Numbered from the stretch's first letter, positions 39,108 through 48,601 are shown. The stretch: 64,000 bases of DNA from Cycloclasticus sp. (GCA_002733135.1 NVUJ01000004.1:1-64000), one strand, 5' to 3'. Notes: a model not told the origin generated them from the sequence alone. A program made the numbers and translations.

Positions 39108-39635
39108 GGTGGGATTTTACATTACCGAATGGTAATCTGACATTTATTGAATAGCTCCTTCCTCCTAGCAGGGGGAAGGTTGGGATGGGGGTTGTAGTTT
39201 GAATTTTAGCTTTAGTGTTCTATTTTGAGTTTTCGCTGCCGCGAGGGCGTTCATTTCTTTTTGCGACAAAAAGAAACGAACCAAAGAAAAGGTCGCCCAA
39301 ATCGCAGTAACTAATTGTTTTCTGGTTCGCGCTAAACTCGCTACGCTCAAACAAAGCGCTCTCTTATCCGAAAAAAATTAATTCCTAGCGCGATAAAAGG
39401 GGTGATAAATCAAAAGCAGTTGGTTTTGACTTTCAAACCCCCTTGCACTCACTGAAAAACTAATTATTAAAATAGAGCTTTCTACTGTGGTTGTTTGAGC
39501 CTGCTTTTTTAGGCAGGTTCCACAGTAGCTATTTTAATGATTGGTTTTGAAGGAAACCTTCAGGGTGAAAGCAAATGGGTGGTATTTTTCTGGTTACTCT
39601 TTTCCCCTTTGTGTAAAAATCACTAAAGCATAGTT
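39108..39635. other. Long noncoding region with repeats and hairpins
   Basis: No protein gene is supported in these 528 bases. It holds a purine-rich block (39169-39198), a perfect hairpin TTTCTTTTTG-CGA-CAAAAAGAAA (39254-39276), the large nested hairpin at 39466-39538, and a GAAGG-AAA-CCTTC hairpin (about 39550-39562). The segment around 39230-39360 resembles spacer repeats I have seen scattered in other proteobacteria (memory, not searched). It separates the tkt-pgk block from the AT-rich GHKL/STAS/PIN operon. Confidence 0.7.
39466..39538. repeat. 73-nt nested inverted repeat
   Basis: Three stems fit inside one another: ATTAAAATAG (39466-39475) with CTATTTTAAT (39529-39538); CTACTGTGG (39482-39490) with CCACAGTAG (39520-39528); AGCCTGC (39498-39504) with GCAGGTT (39513-39519, one G-U). 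The left strand has internal bulges of 6 and 7 nt. It could be a structured RNA, a terminator complex for the PIN operon, or a small repeat element. Confidence 0.7.
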
Positions 39636-40217
39636 TCAGCTAAACTTTACTGATTTCTTATTTGCCGTTACAACTATATGTTCTTGACTTGTACAGAAGT
39701 CATAATCATCAGTAACAATATAATCTATAGCTTCATCCACCATTATTTGAGAGAAAAAAGCATCAAACGGATCCAAATTGCTTTTATCCATAATGCATTT
39801 AGCTTTTGAGGTAAATTCAGAGTCTAAATGCATACTTAAACAAGCAGACATACTTTCAATCGTATCCCAAGCAATTTTAATCTCATTAAGAACTTTAATT
39901 CTTTCTTCTTGAAGAGATCTAAATTCTTTTTTAGTACACGGCTTCCCTGAATCAGCGATATATTTTTTATGTTCTGCGTCTTCAATTACATTAGATATTT
40001 CTGTGAAAGTTAATGGGCAATGGCACAGCACACTACCATTACTTAATGCTTTTTCAATGTACGCTGGATAATCCTTCATTTGATAATCTTGAGGTGTATT
40101 GTTCATTTTAAAAATCTGAGAGGATGCGTAAGTAAGCCAAAACCAAACATTTGTATCTACAAAATAACGCTCATTGTTTTTTGGCTCATCTGAATTTAAA
40201 TCAATAATTTGCGCCAT
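39636..40217 (-). CDS. PIN-domain protein (putative RNase) of the GHKL/STAS operon
   Basis: A soluble protein of about 193 residues with the acidic residues expected of a PIN nuclease: Asp21 in YFVDTNVWFWL, Glu about 72 in TFTEISNVIE, Asp pair about 148-151 in LDPFDAFF, and Asp 169-170 in IVTDDYDF. The insert at about 85-125 is helical and charged. It is the last of three genes, starting 3 nt after the STAS-like gene stop. No antitoxin of the usual VapB type is nearby; the two upstream proteins may play the control role (inference). Confidence 0.75.
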   Translation of the reverse strand: MAQIIDLNSDEPKNNERYFVDTNVWFWLTYASSQIFKMNNTPQDYQMKDYPAYIEKALSNGSVLCHCPLTFTEISNVIEDAEHKKYIADSGKPCTKKEFRSLQEERIKVLNEIKIAWDTIESMSACLSMHLDSEFTSKAKCIMDKSNLDPFDAFFSQIMVDEAIDYIVTDDYDFCTSQEHIVVTANKKSVKFS

Positions 40218-40220
40218 CTT

Positions 40221-40565
40221 TTAATCGTCACTATTCTTAATAATCTCATTTAAATTTGCATCAGACGCTGCATCCATTGCGTAATATTTTATTGCATTTT
40301 CAATAACGAGGTTTAGTAGCTGCCGACCAAATGTACTTAAATTGATAATGTTCATATCTCGCTGCAAATTTTCAAGCTTAATATCTTGAAGCAGCAACCC
40401 TATACTTGCATTAAAAAAAGGAGACGCGAAAAGCTCAACACCAGAAAAATCTAATTCTACATGCTCACTTGCAATCAATGGAGCATGGATTTTTTCGTAT
40501 AAGTTACGACCACTTTGCATCGAAATTGCATTCGACCCAACTACCTCTTCCACAATTATTTTCAT
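40221..40565 (-). CDS. STAS-like (DUF4325-type) protein
   Basis: A 114-residue protein. ELDFSGVELFASPFFNASIG (about 37-56) is the diagnostic stretch of the STAS-like domain, the position where anti-anti-sigma factors carry their switch Ser; here it reads FASPFFN. A preceding helix has SGRNLYEKI. It is sandwiched between a GHKL ATPase gene (12 nt upstream) and a PIN gene (3 nt downstream), suggesting partner-switch control. Confidence 0.78.
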   Translation of the reverse strand: MKIIVEEVVGSNAISMQSGRNLYEKIHAPLIASEHVELDFSGVELFASPFFNASIGLLLQDIKLENLQRDMNIINLSTFGRQLLNLVIENAIKYYAMDAASDANLNEIIKNSDD

Positions 40566-40577
40566 AAAACTTACCTT

Positions 40578-41540
40578 TTAAAAGAAAAACCCCAGCTCAT
40601 CATCTTCAGCAATAAACTTATAATACCTATCATCGCAATTAATAGAAATATTGACCATTGTTCCATTTAGAGGCGTTTTTAACAATGATACTTCATAGCG
40701 ACCTTCCTCATTTACATATGCACAACACCCGTTACTATAAACACTAAAACTACCTTTGTTTAGAGAAACGAAATCACTTAAAAGTTCAAAACCTAGGCCT
40801 CTTGGCAGATTCACACCTTGACTATCTGTTCTTGTTGAATTTCCTGCAATTAGGGCCCACTCCATAGCCTCGATATCACTAAACTTAGAGTCTACGTGCG
40901 TCTTAACCGTTTGCACAATACCTTCTCCAAAATCAAGTACTGTAAGCTTTAGCTTACCCTCTTTTTTATTATACTGACCGCAACTCATAACGCCTAAACC
41001 ACTTACAGGCTTCTGGTCCGCTCCATGACCATATGCATTCATAAAAATTTCAAAAATTCTGCTCACTATCGCAGACTTAAGGTCATTACTTAATTTTATC
41101 TTTTCAGAAGATAACCACTCATTATCTAGATGGAATGCAATCTCATCAGCATCAAGATAGTCCGTGTGCTGCCTATATCCAATATAACTACCACTTGGGT
41201 AACCTGAAAATTTTTCCTGACTAAAGTGAGCCAAAAAATTGTTTTCAATTAAATTGTTACTAATAATCTCACTCATAGTATCAACCAAAAACATAACCCC
41301 ATATTGTGGAATCATTACACCACCTAAAGCCTTATTAAATAATGTGTTTTGAGTGTTTATGTACTGGGCTAGCCCTCCAAGGATTGCAACAGCATTTTGT
41401 TCTAAAATAGCGCAGTTTCTAAAATTAATATCAAAGTGCTTTCTTGGGTTATTTAGCACCTGATTAACTAACTTAATTAGATAAACATACCCATTCTTAT
41501 CATCCCTAACAGAAGGTAAATTTATAATCATCTTTTCCAT
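40578..41540 (-). CDS. GHKL-fold ATP-binding protein with N-terminal STAS-like region
   Basis: 320 residues. The C-terminal half carries a GHKL ATPase: N-box EIFMNAYGHG (Glu164, Asn168), G1 LDFGEGI (about 202-208) and G2 RGLGFELL (about 247-254). No His phospho-acceptor domain or membrane helix is visible, so it resembles anti-sigma-type serine kinases more than sensor kinases. Residues 1-65 (HFDINFRNCAILEQNAVAIL) have a STAS-like pattern. It is the first gene of the operon with the STAS-like and PIN genes. The coding bases are noticeably AT-rich compared with the flanking ubi and tkt genes, suggesting horizontal transfer. Confidence 0.78.
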   Translation of the reverse strand: MEKMIINLPSVRDDKNGYVYLIKLVNQVLNNPRKHFDINFRNCAILEQNAVAILGGLAQYINTQNTLFNKALGGVMIPQYGVMFLVDTMSEIISNNLIENNFLAHFSQEKFSGYPSGSYIGYRQHTDYLDADEIAFHLDNEWLSSEKIKLSNDLKSAIVSRIFEIFMNAYGHGADQKPVSGLGVMSCGQYNKKEGKLKLTVLDFGEGIVQTVKTHVDSKFSDIEAMEWALIAGNSTRTDSQGVNLPRGLGFELLSDFVSLNKGSFSVYSNGCCAYVNEEGRYEVSLLKTPLNGTMVNISINCDDRYYKFIAEDDELGFFF

Positions 41541-41615
41541 TAACTTTCTAAAACCTCATTTTATAACGCATATGACACAAATTTATATCTCATCTTACAA
41601 ACCTATCTTGGGTAA

Positions 41616-41629
41616 TCAAACATGTTTGA
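41616..41629. promoter_or_regulatory. 14-bp perfect palindrome upstream of the GHKL operon
   Basis: TCAAACATGTTTGA lies 75 nt upstream of the GHKL start, in the 142-bp gap between the operon and the thioredoxin-like gene. It may be an operator for the three-gene unit; no regulator gene is linked. The rest of 41541-41682 shows nothing else recognisable. Confidence 0.35.
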
Positions 41630-41682
41630 ACAACTTAACTGACACAGAGGGTACGCGTCGTAATGTCGAGCATATCGGTCAA

Positions 41683-42234
41683 CTAACTCCACTTTATAGA
41701 ACACCCTATACTAGAAATCTGCTCAACGGGCCCTTCCCCCATTTCAGCAACTATCAACATTGCATCAACCAAATCCCGTTTCATACCACCAACATTCTCT
41801 TGCATACCACTTTCATCTAGCCGCCCACGGTATTGCAATTTCATTTTGGCGTTATAGCCAAAAAAATCAGGGGTGCAAATTGCGTCGTAATCTTTAGCCA
41901 CTTGTTGCGTTGTATCTATTAAATAGGGGAAGTTATAGCCTTTTTCTTTAGCCACCAACTGCATATTCTCAAACGAATCTGCGGGGTAGTCGTTTGGGTC
42001 ATTCGACATAATAGCGACAACGCCTATGCCATTCCCGGTTAGTACGGTTACGTCTTCTACCAAGCGTTTTTGTATGGCTTTTACAAACGGGCAATGGTTG
42101 CAAATAAACATGACCAATAAACCATTTTCACCCACGCATTCATCACGCGTCCAATGTGTACCATCGACACCTTGTAATTTAAAGTCTGGTGCTGGTGCGC
42201 CAAAATCGCAGATGGGTGTGTGCATTAAAGTCAT
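41683..42234 (-). CDS. Thioredoxin-fold peroxiredoxin-like protein
   Basis: A 183-residue AhpC/TSA/ResA-type thioredoxin fold: FGAPAPDFKLQGVDG, the active site FICNHCPFVKA (about 44-54, CxxC), cis-Pro CTPDFFGYNA, and the family ending SIGCSIKW with a third Cys. There is no signal peptide, so it is cytoplasmic. It lies 9 nt downstream of ubiB on the same strand and is probably cotranscribed with the ubi genes. The physiological partner is unknown. Confidence 0.85.
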   Translation of the reverse strand: MTLMHTPICDFGAPAPDFKLQGVDGTHWTRDECVGENGLLVMFICNHCPFVKAIQKRLVEDVTVLTGNGIGVVAIMSNDPNDYPADSFENMQLVAKEKGYNFPYLIDTTQQVAKDYDAICTPDFFGYNAKMKLQYRGRLDESGMQENVGGMKRDLVDAMLIVAEMGEGPVEQISSIGCSIKWS

Positions 42235-42243
42235 GCGCTTTTC

Positions 42244-43890
42244 TTAATCTAGCGCACTGAATAGTAACAGACCACCTAAGCCGCCTAGTGCCCACGTTGC
42301 AATAGGTGCATCGCCTAGCATTAGTGGTGAGAAGCCGTCTAACCCTAGAATGATGGCAGCTGAAATAACTAAACTACCACCGCAAATAGCCATGATGTTT
42401 TTACGGTGGTTTTTCGCCATTTGCAGCTTAATTTCTTCTAGCTGTTTAGATTTCCATTTAATTTCTAGCTCCCCTTTTGCCGCATCGCTGAGTACTTGGT
42501 ACATCATCTCTGGCAGTTCTGGCAGCTTCTCTGCCATGATGGGCAAGTGCTCTTTTAACTTATTGAACGTAGCTTTTGGACCAATGCGGTTTTTATACCA
42601 TTCTTCTAAGTATGGCTTGGCGGTTTGCCATAAGTCTAAATCGGGGTACAACTGGCGACCTAGCCCCTCTATATTCAGCAGCGTTTTTTGCAATAAAACC
42701 AATTGCGGCTGCACTTCCATATCGAAGCGGCGTGCTGTTTGGAATAGGCGCAATAATAAATGCCCGTATGAAATCTCTTTGAGCGGTTTTTCAAATATCG
42801 GCTCACACACTGCTCGAATAGCACTTTCAAATTCGTCTACACGTGTGTGTTTTGGTACCCAGCCAGATTCAATGTGCAGTTGCGCTACACGGTAGTAATC
42901 ACGCTGGAAGAAAGCTAAAAAGTTTTCAGCTAAATAACGTTGGTCCGCAACCGTAACGCTGCCCATAATGCCAAAATCGACAGCTAAGTACTTAGCCTCA
43001 TCTGAGGCAAAAATATTACCGGGGTGCATATCGGCGTGGAAGAAGTTATCGCGGAATACTTGGGCGAAAAATATCTCTACGCCACGCTCTGCCAGCAGCT
43101 TTAAATCGATGCCACGTTCTCGCAACTCTTCAATTCTGCCAATCGGTGTGCCGTAAATGCGCTCCATCACCATCACGTTTTGGCGTGTGTAATCCCAGTA
43201 CACATCAGGTACGTAAAGCTGATCCGAGCCTTCGAAATTACGCCGCAATTGCGAGGCGTTGGCCGCTTCTCGCACTAAGTCCAATTCATCGTGGATGGTA
43301 TGGTCAAATTCCGCCACTACCTCTATTGGTTTTAAACGCTTTCCCTCACTCCAATATTTGCTGGCGAGTTCTGCCAAGGTATACAGCACGGCCACATCGG
43401 CATTAATGGTTTTTTCAATACCTGGGCGTAAAACTTTCACCACAACATCTTCACCTGTTAGCAAGGTGCCGGTGTGTACTTGTGCGACCGACGCGGATGC
43501 CAATGGACTTTCTGAAAATTCAGAAAATACCTCTTCAATTGATTGTTCTAGCGATTTTTCGATAATTTCGCGCGCTAAATTATCGGCAAATGGCGGTACA
43601 TTATCTTGCAATTGAGATAGCTCTTCACCAATATCTGACGGTAACAAGTCTTGGCGAGTGGATAATATTTGACCAAATTTAACGAAAATGGGACCCAAAT
43701 CTTCTAACGCTTTACGGATGCGTTCACCGCGCGGGCCTTTTCGTTTGCCCAATAGATAACTGGGTGACAAATATGTAAGATAACGTAGCGGCCTAAATAA
43801 ATGCAGGTTAAAGACAAACTCGTCTAAACCGTAGCGCAACAAAACACGCTGAATTTTTATTAGTCGAAAGGCTGTTGTTAGATTTATCAC
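42244..43890 (-). CDS. ubiB: Ubiquinone biosynthesis atypical kinase UbiB
   Basis: A 548-residue ADCK-family protein. The KxGQ motif is in [16 protein letters not shown] (about 71), with an Ala-rich loop ASASVAQVH, the catalytic-loop region [11 protein letters not shown] and metal-binding AVDFGIMG. Two C-terminal membrane helices (about 500-545) anchor it. It supports the Ubi complex as an ATPase. Its start overlaps the ubiJ stop by 4 nt in the conserved ubiE-ubiJ-ubiB order. Confidence 0.95.
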   Translation of the reverse strand: MINLTTAFRLIKIQRVLLRYGLDEFVFNLHLFRPLRYLTYLSPSYLLGKRKGPRGERIRKALEDLGPIFVKFGQILSTRQDLLPSDIGEELSQLQDNVPPFADNLAREIIEKSLEQSIEEVFSEFSESPLASASVAQVHTGTLLTGEDVVVKVLRPGIEKTINADVAVLYTLAELASKYWSEGKRLKPIEVVAEFDHTIHDELDLVREAANASQLRRNFEGSDQLYVPDVYWDYTRQNVMVMERIYGTPIGRIEELRERGIDLKLLAERGVEIFFAQVFRDNFFHADMHPGNIFASDEAKYLAVDFGIMGSVTVADQRYLAENFLAFFQRDYYRVAQLHIESGWVPKHTRVDEFESAIRAVCEPIFEKPLKEISYGHLLLRLFQTARRFDMEVQPQLVLLQKTLLNIEGLGRQLYPDLDLWQTAKPYLEEWYKNRIGPKATFNKLKEHLPIMAEKLPELPEMMYQVLSDAAKGELEIKWKSKQLEEIKLQMAKNHRKNIMAICGGSLVISAAIILGLDGFSPLMLGDAPIATWALGGLGGLLLFSALD

Positions 43891-44531
43891 GCCATTCCCT
43901 TATCTGCTATGTTCGCCATCTCATATTGTTGTGCGGTCAGGCGCTGAACTTTCGCCTCTAGCCTATCGGTCGACAAGCGCAGTTCATCAACGCCTTTTTT
44001 AAAACGCTCAACCTCAAATGTAGACGGCAACATGCGTTGTTCTTCACGAAAATATTCTGCCAAGTTTAGGGCGTTTGTTTTTGATGACTCTTGCATCCAA
44101 GACGCTAAGTCTCGCGCAAAATTGCCGATTTGGTTTGCCACCACATCACCCATTAACTGCGACAATGGTTCTTCCCAATCGACTTCGACGTTTTCTAAAA
44201 AGGCTTGAAATTGGTTGCCCAGTTCTATGTCGCCTTCTATCACCACATCGCCTGAAAAAAGGCTCGTCGTGGACGACTTATGAACACCCATCATCGCTAA
44301 CGATAAAGGCGAGCCTGTAATGGTCGTATCAGCTTCGGCTTCCATATCGTCCAGTAAATCTACGCCATCGCGAGTAAGAATAACGAACAGCTTTATATCT
44401 AAGGGCTGAAAGTGCAGCGCTACGACTTTGCCTTGCATTTTCGCCAGTTGTTTTGGCGCTTCTGGGTCGTAATCCAAATAGCGGTTAATTGCTATTTGTA
44501 ACGGTTTTAGCAGAGGCGTTATAAGTGACAT
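43887..44531 (-). CDS. ubiJ: Ubiquinone biosynthesis accessory factor UbiJ
   Basis: A 214-residue protein. The N-terminal SCP2-like lipid-binding domain (about 10-125; RNYLDY-like start, [28 protein letters not shown]) is followed by a coiled-coil tail (about 170-205). It scaffolds the Ubi hydroxylase complex and binds lipid intermediates. It sits between ubiE (5 nt) and ubiB (4-nt overlap). Confidence 0.9.
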   Translation of the reverse strand: MSLITPLLKPLQIAINRYLDYDPEAPKQLAKMQGKVVALHFQPLDIKLFVILTRDGVDLLDDMEAEADTTITGSPLSLAMMGVHKSSTTSLFSGDVVIEGDIELGNQFQAFLENVEVDWEEPLSQLMGDVVANQIGNFARDLASWMQESSKTNALNLAEYFREEQRMLPSTFEVERFKKGVDELRLSTDRLEAKVQRLTAQQYEMANIADKGMA

Positions 44532-44536
44532 GCGGT

Positions 44537-45286
44537 TTAAAGTTTATAACCCGTATGAACGGCTACTATTCCGCCGGTTAAATTATTCACTTGGCAACGT
44601 TCAAAGCCCGCCTCTTCCATCATGCCTTTCAATGTGGCTTGGTCGGGGTGCATACGAATAGACTCAGCCAAATATTTATAGCTTTCGCCGTCTTTAGCAA
44701 TCAGCTCGCCAATTTTCGGCAATAATTTGAACGAATAAACATCGTAAATTTTGTCTAAAATAGGATTCGTTGGTTTAGAGAATTCTAAAATCAACAAACG
44801 ACCACCAAGCTTTAACACATCGTACATTGAGCGTAAAGCGGCATCTTTATCAGTAACATTTCTTAGGCCAAAGCCAATACATACACGGTCGAATTCGTTT
44901 GATGCATACGGCAAACATTCAGCATTCGCTAAGTTGTAAGTAATGTTTTTGATATGGCCTTTGTCGATCATACGGTCACGGCCCACGCGCAACATAGCTT
45001 CGTTAATATCAGCCAATACCACTTTGCCATTTTTGCCAACGCGTTTCGCGAACAGCGCCGATAAATCACCCGTTCCACCGGCTAAATCTAACACCACGTG
45101 ACCCTGTTTTACATTCGCAATTTCAACCGTAAAACGTTTCCATAAACGATGTACACCCATCGACATTAAATCGTTCATCACATCGTATGAAGGGGCAACC
45201 GAATCGAACACTTCGCGAACTTTGCCTACTTTTTCTTCAACCGGCACGTCTGAAAAACCAAAGTGTGTTGTTGTTTTATCTACCAT
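44537..45286 (-). CDS. ubiE: Ubiquinone/menaquinone C-methyltransferase UbiE
   Basis: A 249-residue SAM-dependent methyltransferase with [21 protein letters not shown] in two parts at the start, SAM site [15 protein letters not shown] (about 66-80), and family signature [19 protein letters not shown]. It methylates the demethoxy-quinone ring in ubiquinone synthesis. It is the first of the ubiE-J-B operon, 32 nt downstream of the DUF971 gene. Confidence 0.96.
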   Translation of the reverse strand: MVDKTTTHFGFSDVPVEEKVGKVREVFDSVAPSYDVMNDLMSMGVHRLWKRFTVEIANVKQGHVVLDLAGGTGDLSALFAKRVGKNGKVVLADINEAMLRVGRDRMIDKGHIKNITYNLANAECLPYASNEFDRVCIGFGLRNVTDKDAALRSMYDVLKLGGRLLILEFSKPTNPILDKIYDVYSFKLLPKIGELIAKDGESYKYLAESIRMHPDQATLKGMMEEAGFERCQVNNLTGGIVAVHTGYKL

Positions 45287-45318
45287 ATCAACCTTCTTAC
45301 TTTTGTTTACGGCTTAGC

Positions 45319-45675
45319 CTAATTAAGCGTGCGCTGATAACCTGCTTCTTCAAGCCGCGCTAAATAATGTTGCCAGTTTTCGTCCTTTTTTTCAGCCAAT
45401 TCAACCAAAAAATCCCAAGCGTATAAGCCTGTGTCGTGCCCATCGCTAAACACCAAGCGCACGGCGTAATTACCCACCGGCTCTATCGCTGTTATGTTGA
45501 CGTTTTCTTTATTTAACTGCAGCACTTCTTGCCCTGGGCCGTGCCCACGTACTTCTGCCGATGGCGAGTGCACACGCAAATACTCACAACTCAGCTCAAT
45601 GGTTTGGCCGTCATCTAAACTCAAGGACAGCACCCTACTTTTTTGATCTAACGCTAAATCTGTTATGGCTGTCAT
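45319..45675 (-). CDS. DUF971 protein (butyrobetaine-hydroxylase N-terminal-like)
   Basis: A 118-residue single-domain protein with the family blocks LSCEYLRVHSPSAEVRG and GNYAVRLVFSDGHDTGLYAWDFL. This domain is widespread in proteobacteria next to hslVU or apbC/Mrp genes and is linked to iron-sulphur handling; no catalytic residues can be assigned. It lies 7 nt after hslU and precedes ubiE, the common gammaproteobacterial order. Confidence 0.88.
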   Translation of the reverse strand: MTAITDLALDQKSRVLSLSLDDGQTIELSCEYLRVHSPSAEVRGHGPGQEVLQLNKENVNITAIEPVGNYAVRLVFSDGHDTGLYAWDFLVELAEKKDENWQHYLARLEEAGYQRTLN

Positions 45676-45682
45676 GTTTTAC

Positions 45683-47005
45683 CTACAGAATGTAACGTGA
45701 TAAATCCTCATCGGACGCCAGTTCCGATAAATGCGCATCAACATACGCCGCATCGATCACTTCATTTAACTCTGAACCGGCCGGTGCTTTAAAGGAAATT
45801 TCATCTAACAGACGTTCTAAAATGGTGTGTAAGCGACGCGCACCGATATTTTCTGTGCCTTCATTTACTTGCCATGCCATATCGGCAATACGCGCAATGC
45901 CATCTTCGGTGAACGTTAAATTCACATCTTCAGTTTTTAATAGCGCCGTGTATTGCTCGGTTAATGAGGCATCTGGCTCGGTTAAAATGCGTACGAAATC
46001 TGCTGCCACAAGCGCATCTAATTCCACCCGAATCGGGAAACGCCCTTGAAGCTCGGGGATTAAATCTGACGGCTTGGACACATGAAACGCACCCGATGCA
46101 ATAAACAAGATATGGTCAGTTTTAACTGCACCGTATTTGGTGGTGACCGTTGTGCCTTCTACCAATGGCAACAAATCTCGTTGCACACCGTCTCGTGACA
46201 CATCAGCGCCACCGCTGTCGCCGCGTTTGCAGACTTTGTCCAGCTCGTCTAAAAACACGATACCTGTTTGCTCAAGATTGGCTATCGCCTTGTGTTTTAG
46301 TTCTTCCTCGTTAATGAGCCTTCCCGCTTCTTCTTCGGTAAGTGCTTCAAGCGCGTGCTTGATGGTCATTTTGCGTTTTTTCTTTTTATCGCCCGACATG
46401 TTTTGAAACATACCCTGCAACTGATTAGTCATTTCTTCCATGCCAGGGGGTGCCATTATTTCTACCCCAACGCTCGGTGCGCTCACTTCTATTTCAATTT
46501 CTTTATCGTTTAAATCACCTTCACGCATTTTCTTGCGGAATTTTTGCCGTGTCGCATCGCCTGTCGTATCATCGGGGTTTGAACCCTCTGCACGTGGCAA
46601 TAGAATATCTAAAACCCTTTCTTCCGCTTCGTCTTCTGCTCGGCGCTTTACTTTTTGCATTTCCACATCACGCGTCATTTTAACGGCGATGTCTGCAAGA
46701 TCGCGGACAATAGAGTCAACATCACGACCAACATAACCCACTTCAGTGAACTTGGTCGCTTCTACTTTTAAAAATGGCGCTTTTGCTAAGCGTGCTAAAC
46801 GACGGGCAATTTCTGTTTTACCCACGCCAGTTGGGCCTATCATTAATATATTTTTAGGTGTAATTTCAACGCGCAGCTCGTCAGATACTTGCGCACGTCT
46901 CCAACGATTTCTTAGAGCGATAGCCACCGCTCTTTTTGCGGCATTTTGTCCCACAATGTGCTTATCTAGCTCGTGGACGATTTCTTTTGGTGTCATTTGA
47001 CTCAT
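45683..47005 (-). CDS. hslU: HslU ATPase of the HslUV protease
   Basis: A 440-residue AAA+ unfoldase with Walker [16 protein letters not shown] (about 56-70), Walker [11 protein letters not shown] (about 246-255), pore loop GYVGRDV and C-terminal sensor 2 [10 protein letters not shown], ending DLSRYIL, which docks into HslV. It lies 1 nt after hslV and degrades misfolded proteins together with it. Confidence 0.96.
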   Translation of the reverse strand: MSQMTPKEIVHELDKHIVGQNAAKRAVAIALRNRWRRAQVSDELRVEITPKNILMIGPTGVGKTEIARRLARLAKAPFLKVEATKFTEVGYVGRDVDSIVRDLADIAVKMTRDVEMQKVKRRAEDEAEERVLDILLPRAEGSNPDDTTGDATRQKFRKKMREGDLNDKEIEIEVSAPSVGVEIMAPPGMEEMTNQLQGMFQNMSGDKKKKRKMTIKHALEALTEEEAGRLINEEELKHKAIANLEQTGIVFLDELDKVCKRGDSGGADVSRDGVQRDLLPLVEGTTVTTKYGAVKTDHILFIASGAFHVSKPSDLIPELQGRFPIRVELDALVAADFVRILTEPDASLTEQYTALLKTEDVNLTFTEDGIARIADMAWQVNEGTENIGARRLHTILERLLDEISFKAPAGSELNEVIDAAYVDAHLSELASDEDLSRYIL

Positions 47006-47006
47006 G

Positions 47007-47555
47007 TTACTTTTTTTCCTCTGACGTTAATTCTTCAATCGTTTGGTTATGATTGGTGTAAATACAAATATCGCCGGCTATATTGAGAGACTTTTCAACG
47101 ATCTCTCTAGCGCTTAATTTTGTGTTGTCTAACAGTGCTTTTGCAGCTGACTGAGCAAAAGGCCCGCCCGAGCCAATAGCGATTAAATCTTGCTCTGGCT
47201 GAATAACATCGCCATTACCTGAAATAATAAGCGAATCTTTGCTGTCTGCTATGGCCAATAAAGCTTCTAATTTACGTAGTGCTCTATCAGTTCGCCAATC
47301 TTTAGCCATTTCTACTGCTGCACGGGTTAAATTACCGTGATGCTTTTCAAGCATGCCTTCAAAACGCTCAAATAAAGTAAATGCATCGGCGGTTGCGCCA
47401 GCAAACCCTGCAATCACATCACCACTGGATAGTCTACGAACTTTTCTCGCATTGCCTTTCATGATGGTGTTACCAAGTGTTACTTGACCATCTCCACCGA
47501 TAACCACGCTATTACCACGTCGTACCGAAACAATTGTTGTGCCTCTAAAATCCAC
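47007..47555 (-). CDS. hslV: HslV peptidase of the HslUV protease
   Basis: A 182-residue N-terminal-nucleophile hydrolase. It begins MDFRG followed by TTIVSVRRG, so a five-residue leader must be removed to expose Thr6 as catalytic residue; E. coli HslV has only the initiator Met there. [21 protein letters not shown]-like GNARKVRRL and [11 protein letters not shown] follow. First of hslV-hslU. The upstream 137 bp are shared with the divergent DUF4126 gene; no clear heat-shock promoter was recognised. Confidence 0.95.
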   Translation of the reverse strand: MDFRGTTIVSVRRGNSVVIGGDGQVTLGNTIMKGNARKVRRLSSGDVIAGFAGATADAFTLFERFEGMLEKHHGNLTRAAVEMAKDWRTDRALRKLEALLAIADSKDSLIISGNGDVIQPEQDLIAIGSGGPFAQSAAKALLDNTKLSAREIVEKSLNIAGDICIYTNHNQTIEELTSEEKK

Positions 47556-47692
47556 TGTTACTTCTCTCTTTAACTACTGACCCTACATTTTACACAATAT
47601 TGAGGCCATAACGTGCTAGCTTGCTTTGTTTAGCCGCTATTCATAATAGTTATGATATTCTTTGCCTATAAAGCATATAGGGAGTAATTATT

Positions 47693-48358
47693 GTGGACGA
47701 GCTAAATCAACTTTCTCAAACATTAGCGCTAAGCATGGGCGCTGCCTGGGGTAGCGGGATTAATTTATATGCAACGATATTGATGCTGGGCTACCTCGCT
47801 CATACCGGGGGCATAGATTTACCACCTGATTTGATGATTCTCGCAGACCCCTTAGTATTGGGCGCTGCGGGCTTAATGTACGCCGTTGAGTTTTTTGCTG
47901 ACAAGATTCCTGGCGTGGATACGATTTGGGATACCTTACATACATTTGTTCGTATTCCTGCTGGTGCGATGTTAGCAGCGGGCGCACTTGGTGACATTGG
48001 CCCTGCTGCAGAAATTGCCGCCGCTTTGGTTGGTGGTAGTTTAGCCGCCGCTACACATGCTACTAAAGCCGGTAGCCGCGTATTGATAAACACCTCACCT
48101 GAACCGTTTACAAATTGGACGGCTTCTATCGCAGAGGATATAGCTGTTTTTGTAGGTGTTTGGGCGTCTATTCAACACCCAACGTTCTTTGTTATCGCTA
48201 CCGTCTTATTTATATTATTGATGATTTGGGCGCTTCCAAAACTATGGCGCGGCATTAAGCGCGTATTTAAATTCTTAGGGAAGTTGTTTGGCTGGTCTAC
48301 TGACGAAGAAGATTTTTCGAAACCGTTAGCCAGCGACAAGTTACCAGGGCCCGATTAA
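47693..48358 (+). CDS. DUF4126 membrane protein
   Basis: 221 residues, with a GTG start supported by GGGAG 9 nt upstream. Several hydrophobic segments occur: GAAWGSGINLYATILMLGYL, the glycine/alanine-rich GGSLAAATHATKAGSR (about 122-137) typical of the family, and a C-terminal helix pair followed by a basic-acidic tail. It is divergent from hslV. The function of the family is not known. Confidence 0.82.
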   Translation: MDELNQLSQTLALSMGAAWGSGINLYATILMLGYLAHTGGIDLPPDLMILADPLVLGAAGLMYAVEFFADKIPGVDTIWDTLHTFVRIPAGAMLAAGALGDIGPAAEIAAALVGGSLAAATHATKAGSRVLINTSPEPFTNWTASIAEDIAVFVGVWASIQHPTFFVIATVLFILLMIWALPKLWRGIKRVFKFLGKLFGWSTDEEDFSKPLASDKLPGPD

Positions 48359-48381
48359 GAAACACTGGGAAACTATTACTT

Positions 48382-48601
48382 GAGGCCTTTGCACGGAAGA
48401 GGATTTTGTTCCTAGACACCAACAGTAGACGCTTTAGGCGAGGCAAAAATGCGCGGAAAGAGGGCGTTTACTGGAGTAAATGACCGATTGAGCAGAGCCT
48501 GCCCCATAAGTGCAGCGAATGCTTTGGGTGCTTTTTTACCAACAGTAGGCGCTTTTAAGCGACGCCGTATAGGGGCAAAAGAACTTTCGTGCAAAGGTCT
48601 C
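48382..48601. mobile_element. 220-bp MITE-like element inserted at the xerC stop codon
   Basis: Terminal inverted repeats GAGGCCTTTGCACGGAAG (48382-48399) and CTTTCGTGCAAAGGTCTC (48584-48601) match at 16 of 18 positions. The element is flanked on both sides by the perfect 5-bp direct repeat TACTT (48377-48381 and 48602-48606), a target-site duplication. Inside, CCAACAGTAG recurs at 48419 and 48539, each followed by an RCGCTTT..GCGA block. No transposase is encoded; short frames on both strands are without homology I recognise. It must have been moved by an element elsewhere in the genome. The right end supplies the last base of the xerC stop codon. Confidence 0.85.

Noticed and set aside
38943-39635. 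CRISPR array or tRNA in the long noncoding stretch
   Set aside because: No regularly spaced direct repeats and no cloverleaf with a CCA end; only hairpins are seen.
41572-41820. 82-codon + strand frame between the GHKL operon and the thioredoxin-like gene
   Set aside because: Half of it is antisense to the thioredoxin-like gene and the rest has no recognisable pattern or ribosome site.
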